Assembly: GCA_903857795.1 (NCBI GenBank)
Contig: CAIOGM010000062.1
Span: forward strand, 1-47,920
Reading direction: 5' to 3'
DNA from: an uncultured Geobacter sp.
Lineage (GTDB): Bacteria > Desulfobacterota > Desulfuromonadia > Geobacterales > CAIOGM01
Length of the DNA: 47,920 nucleotides
Shown: piece by piece, positions 8,724 to 16,918 of the stretch
Position numbering within the stretch: the first letter of the stretch is position 1
Layout of the letters: every line of letters begins with the position of its first letter
The notes under the pieces: model-generated
The model's database searches: none
What the model was told of the DNA's origin: nothing
What the model saw: the letters and a program-made list of their open reading frames with translations, nothing else
Program-made: the position numbers and the translations under genes

Positions 8724-9923
8724 CTAGGGGGTGCTCTTCTGCGGCGCCGGGAGAGGGAGCGGTTGGACCTTGACTGACATATCGGGGCGCAGGGTAAGCC
8801 CGCCATTCACCACCACCTGCTCCCCCCCCTTGAGCCCCTCGGCGATGAACCACTCCTCGCCGCGCCACTCCCCCACCACAACCGGTCGCGGGGCGGCCTT
8901 CCCCTCGCTGGAGATCACCCAGAGGAAGTGCCCCTTGGCCCCCTGCTGAACCGCCTTCTGGGGAACGAGGAATGCATGGGGACGGATGGCCCCCTGCAGC
9001 CGGGCTCGGACATACTGGTTCGGGCGAAGAAGCCCCTGGGGGTTGGCCACATCGACCCGGATGAGGAAGGTTCCGGTCTGGGCGCTGTAGGAGGGGGCGG
9101 CGAAGGTGATCCGGCCGGTATGGGGAAAGAGGGAACCATCCACCTGAACGATTTCAACGGTGTAGTTGCCGTCCCTGGGGGGACGGATCAGACCCGCGGC
9201 GATCTGGTCGCGGTAGCTCTTCATCTCGTTCTCGGAGATGCTGAAGTTTACCCAGATGGGGGAGAGAAGAGCCACGGTGGTGAGGAGACTGTTCTGCGTG
9301 TTGAGGTAGGTCCCTTCCTGCTGCTGGGCCGCACCGGTTATGCCGGCTATGGGGGAGGTGATGGTGCAGTAGGAGAGGTTCAGCTTGGCCGTCTCCAGTT
9401 GGGCCTTGGCCTGCTCAACCGCCGCCGCCGCCGATTCGTAGGTCCCCCTGGAGTCATCCAGGTCCTTCTGGGAAACGGCATTTTTGGCGGCCAGAGGTTT
9501 GATCCGCTCCAGATTCAGACGCGCCGTATCCATGGAGGCCTGTTGCAGGGCAAGGGCCGCGGTCGCGCCGTCCACCTGGACCTGGTACGGTTTTCTGTCC
9601 ATCAGGAACAGGACTTCTCCCGCCTTCACCATTCTCCCTTCAGTATAGACCCGGCGATCAAGGAAACCGTTCACCCGGGCCTGGATGTTCACCTGCTGCG
9701 AGCTCTGAGTCTGGGCGACGTACTCCACGCTCACCGGGACATCCCGGGGGGTAATGGTCGCCACCTCCACCACGGGGATAGGGGGCGCTGCGGCCTCTTT
9801 CTTCTTGTCGCCGCAGCCGTTCAGGGAGAGCACCGCAAGGCAGGCCAGAGCCAGGGAAACCTGCCGGATTCCCGGGGTACGGTATAGTGATGATCTGTGG
9901 TGAGCGCCCGTCGTCATGTCCAT
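8724..9923 (-). CDS. RND periplasmic adaptor lipoprotein (set B, AcrA/MexA-like)
   Basis: A membrane fusion protein of about 399 residues that links pump to outer-membrane channel. The signal ends in LAVLSLNGC, a lipobox, so it is probably lipid-anchored. The order is beta-barrel and lipoyl strands (VNIQARVNGFLDRRVYTEG), an alpha-helical hairpin (LALQQASMDTARLNLERI...KNAVSQKDLDD) and a membrane-proximal domain. ATG at 9923 (or 9917) is favoured: AAGGGGGG lies just upstream, and either start gives a compact lipoprotein signal. A start at 9989 would add 22 residues without one. The nearest upstream gene is the six-cysteine protein. Confidence 0.92.
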   Translation of the reverse strand: MDMTTGAHHRSSLYRTPGIRQVSLALACLAVLSLNGCGDKKKEAAAPPIPVVEVATITPRDVPVSVEYVAQTQSSQQVNIQARVNGFLDRRVYTEGRMVKAGEVLFLMDRKPYQVQVDGATAALALQQASMDTARLNLERIKPLAAKNAVSQKDLDDSRGTYESAAAAVEQAKAQLETAKLNLSYCTITSPIAGITGAAQQQEGTYLNTQNSLLTTVALLSPIWVNFSISENEMKSYRDQIAAGLIRPPRDGNYTVEIVQVDGSLFPHTGRITFAAPSYSAQTGTFLIRVDVANPQGLLRPNQYVRARLQGAIRPHAFLVPQKAVQQGAKGHFLWVISSEGKAAPRPVVVGEWRGEEWFIAEGLKGGEQVVVNGGLTLRPDMSVKVQPLPLPAPQKSTP

Positions 9924-9991
9924 AACCCCCCTTTTTGCGGGACCGGTATGAGAGTTGGTGGTTGGGTAGGATTTCTGAATACGGCCCACCC

Positions 9992-10321
9992 CTACCAGAG
10001 AAACCGTTTACCGCTGTTGTCCACACAGATATCCTGGGAGAGGTCGAAGTCCGAATAACAGCCGAAACAGTTGCCCCGGCAGACATAGAAGATCGAGTTG
10101 CAGGTAGGGCCCGCCGCCGTGGGATTCATGACCATGACATCCCCCAGAGAGTTACGGTCGTTGGGGTTCCCCTGGTAACAGGTCACCGAGAGGTTCTGAT
10201 CCTGCACCGCCTGGCTCGGCGCGGTGTTGATGGAGGAGAGCTGCGGCAGGTCGTCGCCACGGAGCGGAAGCGCCGGCAGGAACAGCAGGAGCGCCAGGAT
10301 GAACAGGGACAGGATCTTCAT
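9992..10321 (-). CDS. Small exported protein with six cysteines, unknown function
   Basis: 109 residues with a clear signal peptide (MKILSLFILALLLFLPALPLRG). The mature part of about 85 residues carries six cysteines, four of them in a cluster with the pattern C-x4-C-x3-C-x2-C (NSIFYVCRGNCFGCYSD). Six cysteines would allow three disulfides in the periplasm. I do not recognise a family. GGAGAG lies five bases before the ATG at 10321, better than the earlier ATG at 10336. It sits between the cysteine-rich OMF and the set B adaptor, so a role beside the efflux system is plausible but only inferred from position. Confidence 0.7.
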   Translation of the reverse strand: MKILSLFILALLLFLPALPLRGDDLPQLSSINTAPSQAVQDQNLSVTCYQGNPNDRNSLGDVMVMNPTAAGPTCNSIFYVCRGNCFGCYSDFDLSQDICVDNSGKRFLW

Positions 10322-10332
10322 GGAATCTCTCC

Positions 10333-12267
10333 TCATTTCCCGGCGCTGGGCGCCACGGCAGGTAACGCAGAATAGCGCTTTGTTTGGACCTTGCAGGCCG
10401 GCGAGAGCTTGTCACCCTGTTTTTTGAGGCACTCCAGCAGACGACCGCCACCTGCTTTGACCCCGGCACAGTAGGTGGCAATATCCCCGGCGCACTCCTG
10501 TTTCGCCTTCTCCAGCTTGACCATGGAGGCGCCGACCTTCTCGCTGCAGAGCGGTGACAGTTCGTCCCGGTGCTCGTTCAAGCAGATGATCATCAGACCG
10601 AGCCCCGGCTTGACGTCAGTACAGAACTGCTCCAGCTCCTGGGCACAGGGGCGTGGAGTCGCGGCTGCTGAGACGCCGGCCTGGGCAGCCAGGCTCTCTG
10701 CCTCGGTTACCCACCCACCCCCCATCGCCTTGTACAGGCTGATCAGCGCCAGGAAGAGGTTCCCCTGCCCCTGGGTGTAGGAGAGTTCCACGTTGAATAG
10801 GCTCCGTTCGGCGTCCAGCACCTCGATGTAGCTGGAGTAACCGTTGTCGAACCGGAGCCGGGCCAGGGTGGCGTAGGTTCTCAAGGCTTCAACCTGCCGT
10901 TTCTGGGCAGCCAGCTGCTCCCGGCTCTTGTTCTGATCCACCAGGGAGTCGTCAACCTCGCGGAAGGCGGTCTGGATGCTCTGCTGATACCGGTAGAGCG
11001 CCTGCTCCTGGGCCGCCTCCGTCGCCTTAACCTGGCTGGAGATCTTGCCGGCGGTGAAGAGCGGGGCGGTCACGGGGGCGCTGTACTGCCAGATCTTGGC
11101 CGGCCCGGTGAAGAGGTTGGAAAAGTCGGAACTGGCGACCCCTAAGAGGCCGGTGAGGGAGATGGCGGGATAGTAGGCGGCCTTGGCCACGCCGATCTGG
11201 GCGTTGACGGAGATGAGGTTCTGCTCCGCCTGCTTGATGTCCGGCCGCCGCTCCAGGAGATCAGAGGGGAGCCCGGCGGGAACTGCCGGCAGCTTCAGGT
11301 CGTCGATCCCCTTGCCCCGGGGGATGGAACCGGGGTTTCGCCCCATGAGGAGGTTGAGGCCGTTCTCCTGCTGGGCAATCCCCTTCTCGATCTGGGGGAT
11401 GGTGGCCAGGGCCTGCTCATACTCGGAGCTGTTCTGGGCCAGCTCCATCTCGGTGATGATCCCGGCGTTGAACCTCAGCTGGAAGAGATCCAGTGACTCC
11501 TTCCGGCTCTGGGCAGTCCGTTGTGAGATCTCCAGCTGCTTGTCCAGGTCCCGGAGATTCACATAGGATCCGGCAACCGAGCTGACCAGGGTCAGGATAA
11601 CCCCCCGCCGCCCCTCCTCACTGGCCAGGAGGTCGGCCCGGGCCGACTCGCTGCTTCTCCTGATCCGTCCCCAGATATCCAGCTCCCAGCTGGCGTTCAG
11701 CACCGCCTGCTGGCCGCCGGTGACGGTCTGGTAGCCGGCGGGGAGGTTGTTGCCCCCCCGCTCGGTGACCCGCTGCTGGCCGAACTGGGCGCTGACGCCC
11801 ACGTGGGGGTAGAGGTCCGCCCGGACCACGCCGTACTGGGCCGCATACTGCTCCACCCGGGCCGTGGCGATGAGGAGATCCTTGTTCTCCCGCAGCGCCC
11901 CGGCGATGAGGTCGTTGAGGACCGGGTCATCCAGCTGACGCCACCAGGCGGTGTTGGCCACCTCTCGGGCGCTCTGCTCCTCAATGCGCCACGCCGGAGG
12001 AGTCGGTGTCGCCGGGCGGCGGTAGTCAGGGCCGACCATGCAGCCGGTGAGGGTCAGCACCGCTGCGAAAAGCACAAGTGCAACGGCATGAGAACCACGG
12101 AGGCACGGAGACACGGAGGAGATCACCGCGAAAAGTCGAGGTCTGGTTGTAACCCAATGGGTTCGACCAGAAGCAGAGGCCAATCCTGTGGCGCCCCCCG
12201 CAGCGATTCCGATTTTGCTCCGTGTCTCCGTGTCTCCGTGGTGAATGATTTTGCTGAGGTTACGCAT
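10333..12267 (-). CDS. RND outer-membrane factor (OprM/NodT-like) with C-terminal cysteine-rich repeats
   Basis: About 644 residues, longer than the usual 450-500. The OMF core starts after the lipobox LTLTGC with MVGPDYRRP, a family hallmark. It has two coiled-coil/barrel repeats (NASWELDIWGRIRR..., then ISLTGLLGVASSDF... and RYQQSIQTAFREVDD). Two features are odd. First, a 147-bp inverted-repeat element lies in frame between the start and the signal hydrophobic stretch, pushing the lipobox cysteine to about residue 75. Second, after GGGWVTEAESLAAQ, the tail (about residues 545-630) holds two four-cysteine repeats of the GLG1 type (CAQELEQFC..., CAGDIATYC...). ATG 12267 overlaps the pump stop by 8 bases and has GGGGGTGAT upstream. 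Confidence 0.9.
   Translation of the reverse strand: MRNLSKIIHHGDTETRSKIGIAAGGATGLASASGRTHWVTTRPRLFAVISSVSPCLRGSHAVALVLFAAVLTLTGCMVGPDYRRPATPTPPAWRIEEQSAREVANTAWWRQLDDPVLNDLIAGALRENKDLLIATARVEQYAAQYGVVRADLYPHVGVSAQFGQQRVTERGGNNLPAGYQTVTGGQQAVLNASWELDIWGRIRRSSESARADLLASEEGRRGVILTLVSSVAGSYVNLRDLDKQLEISQRTAQSRKESLDLFQLRFNAGIITEMELAQNSSEYEQALATIPQIEKGIAQQENGLNLLMGRNPGSIPRGKGIDDLKLPAVPAGLPSDLLERRPDIKQAEQNLISVNAQIGVAKAAYYPAISLTGLLGVASSDFSNLFTGPAKIWQYSAPVTAPLFTAGKISSQVKATEAAQEQALYRYQQSIQTAFREVDDSLVDQNKSREQLAAQKRQVEALRTYATLARLRFDNGYSSYIEVLDAERSLFNVELSYTQGQGNLFLALISLYKAMGGGWVTEAESLAAQAGVSAAATPRPCAQELEQFCTDVKPGLGLMIICLNEHRDELSPLCSEKVGASMVKLEKAKQECAGDIATYCAGVKAGGGRLLECLKKQGDKLSPACKVQTKRYSALPAVAPSAGK
12095..12241. 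repeat. 147-bp inverted-repeat (MITE-like) element inside the OMF gene
   Basis: The 24-base arms at 12095-12118 and 12218-12241 are inverted copies with one mismatch, each built from an 8-base CACGGAGA-like unit. At 147 bp the element is exactly 49 codons and keeps the frame open. It encodes HHGDTETRSKIGIAAGG...SSVSPCLRGS, a low-information peptide. A second copy lies in the OMF remnant at 5357-5495. No transposase is encoded. From general knowledge, similar CACGGAGA-armed repeats are dispersed in related genomes. Confidence 0.8.
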
Positions 12268-15200
12268 GGTGATCACCCCCCTTACCATCGGTCTCCACCG
12301 GTGGCCCGCCCGCGGGGGGTTGGGCGCCGGTGTCTCCCTTATGACTCAGTTTTTCAACCACGAAGTAGGTAACTGGAATGATAAAGATGGCGATGAAGGA
12401 GGCTGCCAGCATCCCGAAGATGACCGTGGTCCCCATGACCTGCCGGGAGATGGCGCCGGCCCCTTTGGCGATGGCCAGGGGAACGCAGCCGAGGATGAAA
12501 GCGAAGGAGGTCATGAGGATCGGTCGCAGGCGCAGGCGCGCCCCGTTGAGGGTCGCGTCCATGAGGCTCTCCCCTTTATCATATTCCAGCTTGGCGAATT
12601 CCACGATGAGGATGGCATTCTTGGCTGCTAGGCCAATGAGCATGACCAAGCCGATCTGGGCGTAGACGTTGTTTTCGAAGTGACGGAACAGCAACCCCGC
12701 AAACGCCCCGGCCACGGCGATGGGGGTGCCGAGAAGAACCGAGAACGGCAGTGACCAGCTTTCGTACTGGGCCGCCAGGATCAGGAACACACAGAAGAAC
12801 GAGAAGGCAAAGACCACCATCGGGGAGACCCCCTGCTGGGCCTTCTTCTCCTGGAACGACATGCCGCTGTAGTCGTACCCCATCTCCCGGGGCATTGTCT
12901 GACTGAAGACCTCTTCCAGCGCCTTCATGACCTGGGCCGAGCTGTAACCGGGGGCCGCCGAGGCGTTGACCTGGGCCGACCGGTAGAGGTTGAACCGCAT
13001 GGTAAACTCGGGCCCCACGATGCTGCGGACGGAGGTGACCGCCGAGAGCGGAACCGTCTTCCCTTCGCTGTTGCGGACGTAGAACTGGCCGATGTTGTCG
13101 ATGTTAGTCCGGTAGTCGCCCTCGGCCTGGATAAACACCTGCCACTGACGCCCGAATTTGTTGAAGTAATTTATAAATCCGCTCCCCATGAAACTCTGGA
13201 GGATCTTGTAGACATCACTGATGTTGACCCCCTGCTTCAGGACCTTGTCCCGGTCAACGTCCACAAAGAGCTGGGGCACGGTGGGGAGGAAGGTGGTGGA
13301 GACAGAGGCCAGTTCAGGGCGCTTTTTGGCCTCTTCGATGAACTTCTTCGTGTTGGCCGCCAGGAAATCAATGTCTTTGCCCGCCCGGTCCTGGAGGATG
13401 AAGGTGGCGCCGCCGGAGGTGCCGACCCCCATGATGGCGGGCGGCGGGAAGGCGAATCCGATTGCGCCGGGGATGCCGCCCATTTTCTGGGAAATCTCCT
13501 TCTTGATCGCCTCATACTGCTCTTCGGGCTTCTTCCGCTTGGACCACTCCTCCAGGGTGATGAAGAAGAAGGCGCTGTAGGTATTCTGAACCTGACTGAG
13601 CATGCTGTAGCCGATGACCGATGAGCAGTACTTGACCCCCGGCGTCTTGGTGATGATCTCTTCGGCCTGCTTGGCCACCGCGCTGGTTCGCTCCAGCGAG
13701 GCGGCGTTGGGGAGCTGGATGCCGGCATAGATGAATCCCTGGTCCTCATCGGGGAGGAACCCGGATGCCAGATGATTCCCCGTGACCCCGGCCAGAACGG
13801 TCATCCCCGCCAGGAAGATCAGGCTGGTCTTGCTCTTCCGGATGGCGGTACCGCAGATGCCAACGTAGCCATCGGTGGCCCGGCCGAACAGCCGGTTGAA
13901 CCAGTCGAAGAACTTCTGGAGCGGCCCGCTCCCCTTGCTCTTCGGCTTGAGGAGGAGGGCGCAGAGGGCCGGCGAGAGCGACAATGCGTTGAAGGCCGAG
14001 AAGATGACCGAGACGGCGATGGTCACGGCGAACTGCTGGTAGAGCTGTCCGGTGATGCCGGGAATGAAGGCGGTGGGAACGAAGACCGCCGTAAGGATGA
14101 TGGCGATGGCGATGACCGGACCGGAAACCTCTTCCATTGCCTTGAAGGAGGCCTCCTTGGGAGTCAACCCGAGATCGATATGGTGCTCCACCGCCTCGAC
14201 CACGACGATGGCGTCATCCACGACGAGGCCGATGGCGAGGACCAGGCCGAAGAGAGAGAGGGTATTGATGGAGAAGCCGAGCATGGGGAAGACGGCGAAG
14301 GTCCCCACCAGCGACACCGGCACCGCCAGGAGCGGAATGAGGGTGGCCCGCCACCCCTGGAGGAAGACGAAGACCACCAGGATGACCAGGATCAGCGCCT
14401 CGACGAGAGTATGCTCTATCTCCTTCATCCCCTCGGAAACCGCGAGTGTGGTATCCAGCGACACCACGTAATCCAGGTCCGGCGGGAAACTCTTCTTCAA
14501 CTCCGCCATCAGGTTCTTGGCGCCCGCCGCGGCGTCCAGGGCATTGGTTCCCGGCATCTGGTAGAGGGCGACGAGGGCGCACGGCTTGCCGTTCAGGCGT
14601 CCTTCCAGGTTGTAGGTCTGGGCGCCCAGCTCGATGCGGGCCACATCCTTGATCCGGACCATGGAGCCATCGTTGGTAGCCCTGAGCACTATATTACCGA
14701 ACTGCTCTTCACTCTGGAGCCGTCCCTGGGCCCGGACCGCATAGGTGAACTCCTGCCCCTTGGGAATCGGGGTCGCTCCCACCTGCCCGGCCGGGTTCAC
14801 CGTGTTCTGGGCGTTGACCGCGTTAATGATCTCGGGGATGGTGATGTTGAGCTTGGCAAGCTGGTCGGGGCGAACCCAGATCCGCATGGCATACTGGCCA
14901 CCCCCGAAGATCGTGACGCTGGCGATCCCCTTGACCCGGGTCATCTGGTCGTTGATGTTGATATAGCAGTAGTTGGCCAGGAAGATGTTGTCGTAGGTCC
15001 CCTTGGGAGAGTAGAGGGCGAACATCACCAGCGGTGAAGAAGTTGACTTTGCCACCGTCACCCCGTAATTGGTGACATCTTTGGGGAGCTGCGACTCGGC
15101 CTGCCCCTCCCGCATCTGGGCTAGAATCTGGTCGGTGTTGGCGTCGGTCTTCAAGTCGAAGTAGGTATAGATGGTCGACTGGCCGTTGTTGGCGTTGATG

Positions 15201-15439
15201 GAGTACATGTAATCCATGTTGTCCACGCCGGACATCTGCTGCTCGATGGGGGTGGCCACCGACTGCTCCAGGGTAAGGGCGTCGGCGCCGGTGTAGGTGG
15301 CGTTCACCTGAACGGCAGGGGGGACGATGTTGGGAAACTGGGCAATGGGGAGCCTCGCCATGGCGACGAGACCCATGACAACCATGAGGATGGCGATGAC
15401 TATCGCCACGATGGGGCGATTAATGAAGAATTTTGACAT
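12260..15439 (-). CDS. RND efflux pump, inner-membrane permease (set A, AcrB/MexB-like)
   Basis: 1,059 residues of HAE1-type RND transporter. The N-terminal membrane helix is FFINRPIVAIVIAILMVVMG. The porter-domain signature MSGVDNMDYMYS follows, and the helix 4 motif VVDDAIVVVEAVEH carries the proton-relay aspartates. The distal repeat ends in a helix followed by a polar tail (GGDHHA). AAGAGG precedes the ATG at 15439, only 6 bases after the adaptor stop. The stop codon overlaps the OMF start, so adaptor, pump and OMF form a tight operon. The protein is well diverged from the set B pump, suggesting different substrates. Confidence 0.95.
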   Translation of the reverse strand: MSKFFINRPIVAIVIAILMVVMGLVAMARLPIAQFPNIVPPAVQVNATYTGADALTLEQSVATPIEQQMSGVDNMDYMYSINANNGQSTIYTYFDLKTDANTDQILAQMREGQAESQLPKDVTNYGVTVAKSTSSPLVMFALYSPKGTYDNIFLANYCYININDQMTRVKGIASVTIFGGGQYAMRIWVRPDQLAKLNITIPEIINAVNAQNTVNPAGQVGATPIPKGQEFTYAVRAQGRLQSEEQFGNIVLRATNDGSMVRIKDVARIELGAQTYNLEGRLNGKPCALVALYQMPGTNALDAAAGAKNLMAELKKSFPPDLDYVVSLDTTLAVSEGMKEIEHTLVEALILVILVVFVFLQGWRATLIPLLAVPVSLVGTFAVFPMLGFSINTLSLFGLVLAIGLVVDDAIVVVEAVEHHIDLGLTPKEASFKAMEEVSGPVIAIAIILTAVFVPTAFIPGITGQLYQQFAVTIAVSVIFSAFNALSLSPALCALLLKPKSKGSGPLQKFFDWFNRLFGRATDGYVGICGTAIRKSKTSLIFLAGMTVLAGVTGNHLASGFLPDEDQGFIYAGIQLPNAASLERTSAVAKQAEEIITKTPGVKYCSSVIGYSMLSQVQNTYSAFFFITLEEWSKRKKPEEQYEAIKKEISQKMGGIPGAIGFAFPPPAIMGVGTSGGATFILQDRAGKDIDFLAANTKKFIEEAKKRPELASVSTTFLPTVPQLFVDVDRDKVLKQGVNISDVYKILQSFMGSGFINYFNKFGRQWQVFIQAEGDYRTNIDNIGQFYVRNSEGKTVPLSAVTSVRSIVGPEFTMRFNLYRSAQVNASAAPGYSSAQVMKALEEVFSQTMPREMGYDYSGMSFQEKKAQQGVSPMVVFAFSFFCVFLILAAQYESWSLPFSVLLGTPIAVAGAFAGLLFRHFENNVYAQIGLVMLIGLAAKNAILIVEFAKLEYDKGESLMDATLNGARLRLRPILMTSFAFILGCVPLAIAKGAGAISRQVMGTTVIFGMLAASFIAIFIIPVTYFVVEKLSHKGDTGAQPPAGGPPVETDGKGGDHHA

Positions 15440-15445
15440 GGCGCG

Positions 15446-16702
15446 CTACCTCTTTCCGGCGGGCGCTGCGGCCGGTTTTACTTCCGGCTTGACCGCGCCT
15501 TCTGCTGCCGGAGCTCCGGGGACGTACGGCCTCGGGCTGACGATGATGTCCGGCCGGACCTTCTGGGTCCCTTCGGCGATCACGCTTTCGCCCGGTTTCA
15601 CCCCACCGCTGATGATCCACTGGGAACCGATCCGCGCTCCTACCGTTACCGGGCGGATCTCCACCTTGTTGTCGCTCCCGACCACGGCCACCATATATTT
15701 CCCCTGGACATCGCTCACGGCCCGCTGGGGAACCAGGAGCGCACCTTTGCGAAGCTCCATCAGCGCCCGGACCAGACTGTAACCGCCGGGGCGCAGGATG
15801 TTGTTGGGGTTGGGGAAGAGGGAGCCGATCTTGAGGGTGCCGGTGGTGGGATCGATCTGTCGGTCGGAGAGGGCCATCTTCCCCTTGTGGGGATAAGTGC
15901 TGCCGTCCGCCAGGATCATCTGCAGAGGGGTCTCGGCGATATTCTGATTGCTATCCCTGACGGTGAGATACTCTCGCTCACTCACGTTGATATATGCCTT
16001 GATGGGGTTGACGCTGGAGACGGTGGTCAGCTCGTTCTGCATATTGGGGCTCACCAGGTTCCCCAGCTGGGCCTTGGCGATGCCGGCGACTCCGTCAACC
16101 GGTGAGGTGATCTTCGTAAAACCCAGATCCAGCATCGCCTTCTCCAGATTGGCTGCCGCGGTGGCGATGCCGGCCCGGGCCGCATCTACCGACGCCCTGG
16201 ACGCCAGTTCCCTACCCGTGGCGTCGTCCAGGTCCTTTTGGGAGACGGCGTTCCTGGCCGCCAGCGGCTTGATCCGCGCCAGATCGGCCTTGGCCGTGGC
16301 ATAGGCTGCCTCCTGGCGGGCCATATCCCCCTTGGCCTGATCCAGTGACCCCTTGGCCTGATCGACGGCGGCCTGGAAAGTCCGGGGATCGATCTCGAAG
16401 AGCGCCTGCCCCTTCTTTACGACCTCACCCTCCCGGTAGTTCTGCCGGGTAAGGTAGCCGGTCACCTGGGGGCGAATGACGGCGTTGACCGATCCGTCCA
16501 GCGCCCCCACCCACTCCTGGTAGATCGGGACATCCCTCTGGACGACAGGCGTCACCTCCACGATGGGGGGAGGCGGAGCAACGGCCTCTTTTTTCTGCTC
16601 GCAGCCGGCGATGGCCAGGCTCGTACAGAGGAGAGCCGCAGCGCTCCATCCCGTCTTCAACAACTTCCGGCCGAGTATCGCACCGCTTTCAGTTCGTGGC
16701 AT
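15446..16702 (-). CDS. RND periplasmic adaptor lipoprotein (set A)
   Basis: About 418 residues. Signal and lipobox LAIAGC are followed by a PPPPIVEV linker and the adaptor core. VTGYLTRQNYREGEVVKKGQ is the first lipoyl half. A helical hairpin runs to about residue 185 and carries the family-typical RNAVSQKDLDDA turn. Barrel and membrane-proximal domains follow, ending in a low-complexity Pro/Ala/Lys tail. The ATG at 16702 has AGGAGG nine bases upstream; an ATG at 16729 lacks a good site. It is the first gene of the long minus-strand run. Its promoter region holds two palindromes that look like regulator sites. No regulator gene is adjacent. Confidence 0.92.
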   Translation of the reverse strand: MPRTESGAILGRKLLKTGWSAAALLCTSLAIAGCEQKKEAVAPPPPIVEVTPVVQRDVPIYQEWVGALDGSVNAVIRPQVTGYLTRQNYREGEVVKKGQALFEIDPRTFQAAVDQAKGSLDQAKGDMARQEAAYATAKADLARIKPLAARNAVSQKDLDDATGRELASRASVDAARAGIATAAANLEKAMLDLGFTKITSPVDGVAGIAKAQLGNLVSPNMQNELTTVSSVNPIKAYINVSEREYLTVRDSNQNIAETPLQMILADGSTYPHKGKMALSDRQIDPTTGTLKIGSLFPNPNNILRPGGYSLVRALMELRKGALLVPQRAVSDVQGKYMVAVVGSDNKVEIRPVTVGARIGSQWIISGGVKPGESVIAEGTQKVRPDIIVSPRPYVPGAPAAEGAVKPEVKPAAAPAGKR

Positions 16703-16736
16703 CGCCGTCTTCCTCCTGTGGCTGATCAATGGTTCG

Positions 16737-16753
16737 TGAAGGATGATCCTTCA
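16737..16753. promoter_or_regulatory. 17-bp palindrome, candidate operator of the efflux operon
   Basis: TGAAGGATGATCCTTCA is a perfect inverted repeat with 8-base arms around a single G. It lies 34 bases upstream of the set A adaptor start. It sits directly downstream of the proposed -10, where a repressor would cover the start of transcription. Confidence 0.55.
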
Positions 16754-16755
16754 AA

Positions 16756-16783
16756 CTATTAGGAAATATTTCAATGAAATCAA
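16756..16783 (-). promoter_or_regulatory. Candidate sigma-70 promoter for the efflux operon, palindromic spacer
   Basis: On the minus strand TTGATT (-35, 16783-16778) and TAATAG (-10, 16761-16756) are 16 bases apart. The spacer contains the perfect 10-bp palindrome GAAATATTTC (16763-16772). A palindromic spacer next to a second palindrome over the start is typical of regulator-controlled efflux promoters. The -10 match is only moderate. Confidence 0.45.
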
Positions 16784-16918
16784 CTATCACAATTTTCGGC
16801 AAGAGTCCATTAATTTCATCCATGAGCAGCGCTTTACACTCATCAGCTGATCAGTGATGCCAATCCGGCCAAACTATGATATACAAATGGCGCGGTCCAT
16901 TACACTGGAGGAACCTCC

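Noticed and set aside
6252-8777. Very long open frame on the plus strand opposite pump B
   Set aside because: Its Gly/His/Asp/Arg-rich sequence is the typical antisense shadow of a GC-rich gene. The minus-strand pump is unmistakable.
13772-15037. Long plus-strand frame opposite pump A
   Set aside because: Same antisense effect; the composition is biased and no domain is recognisable.
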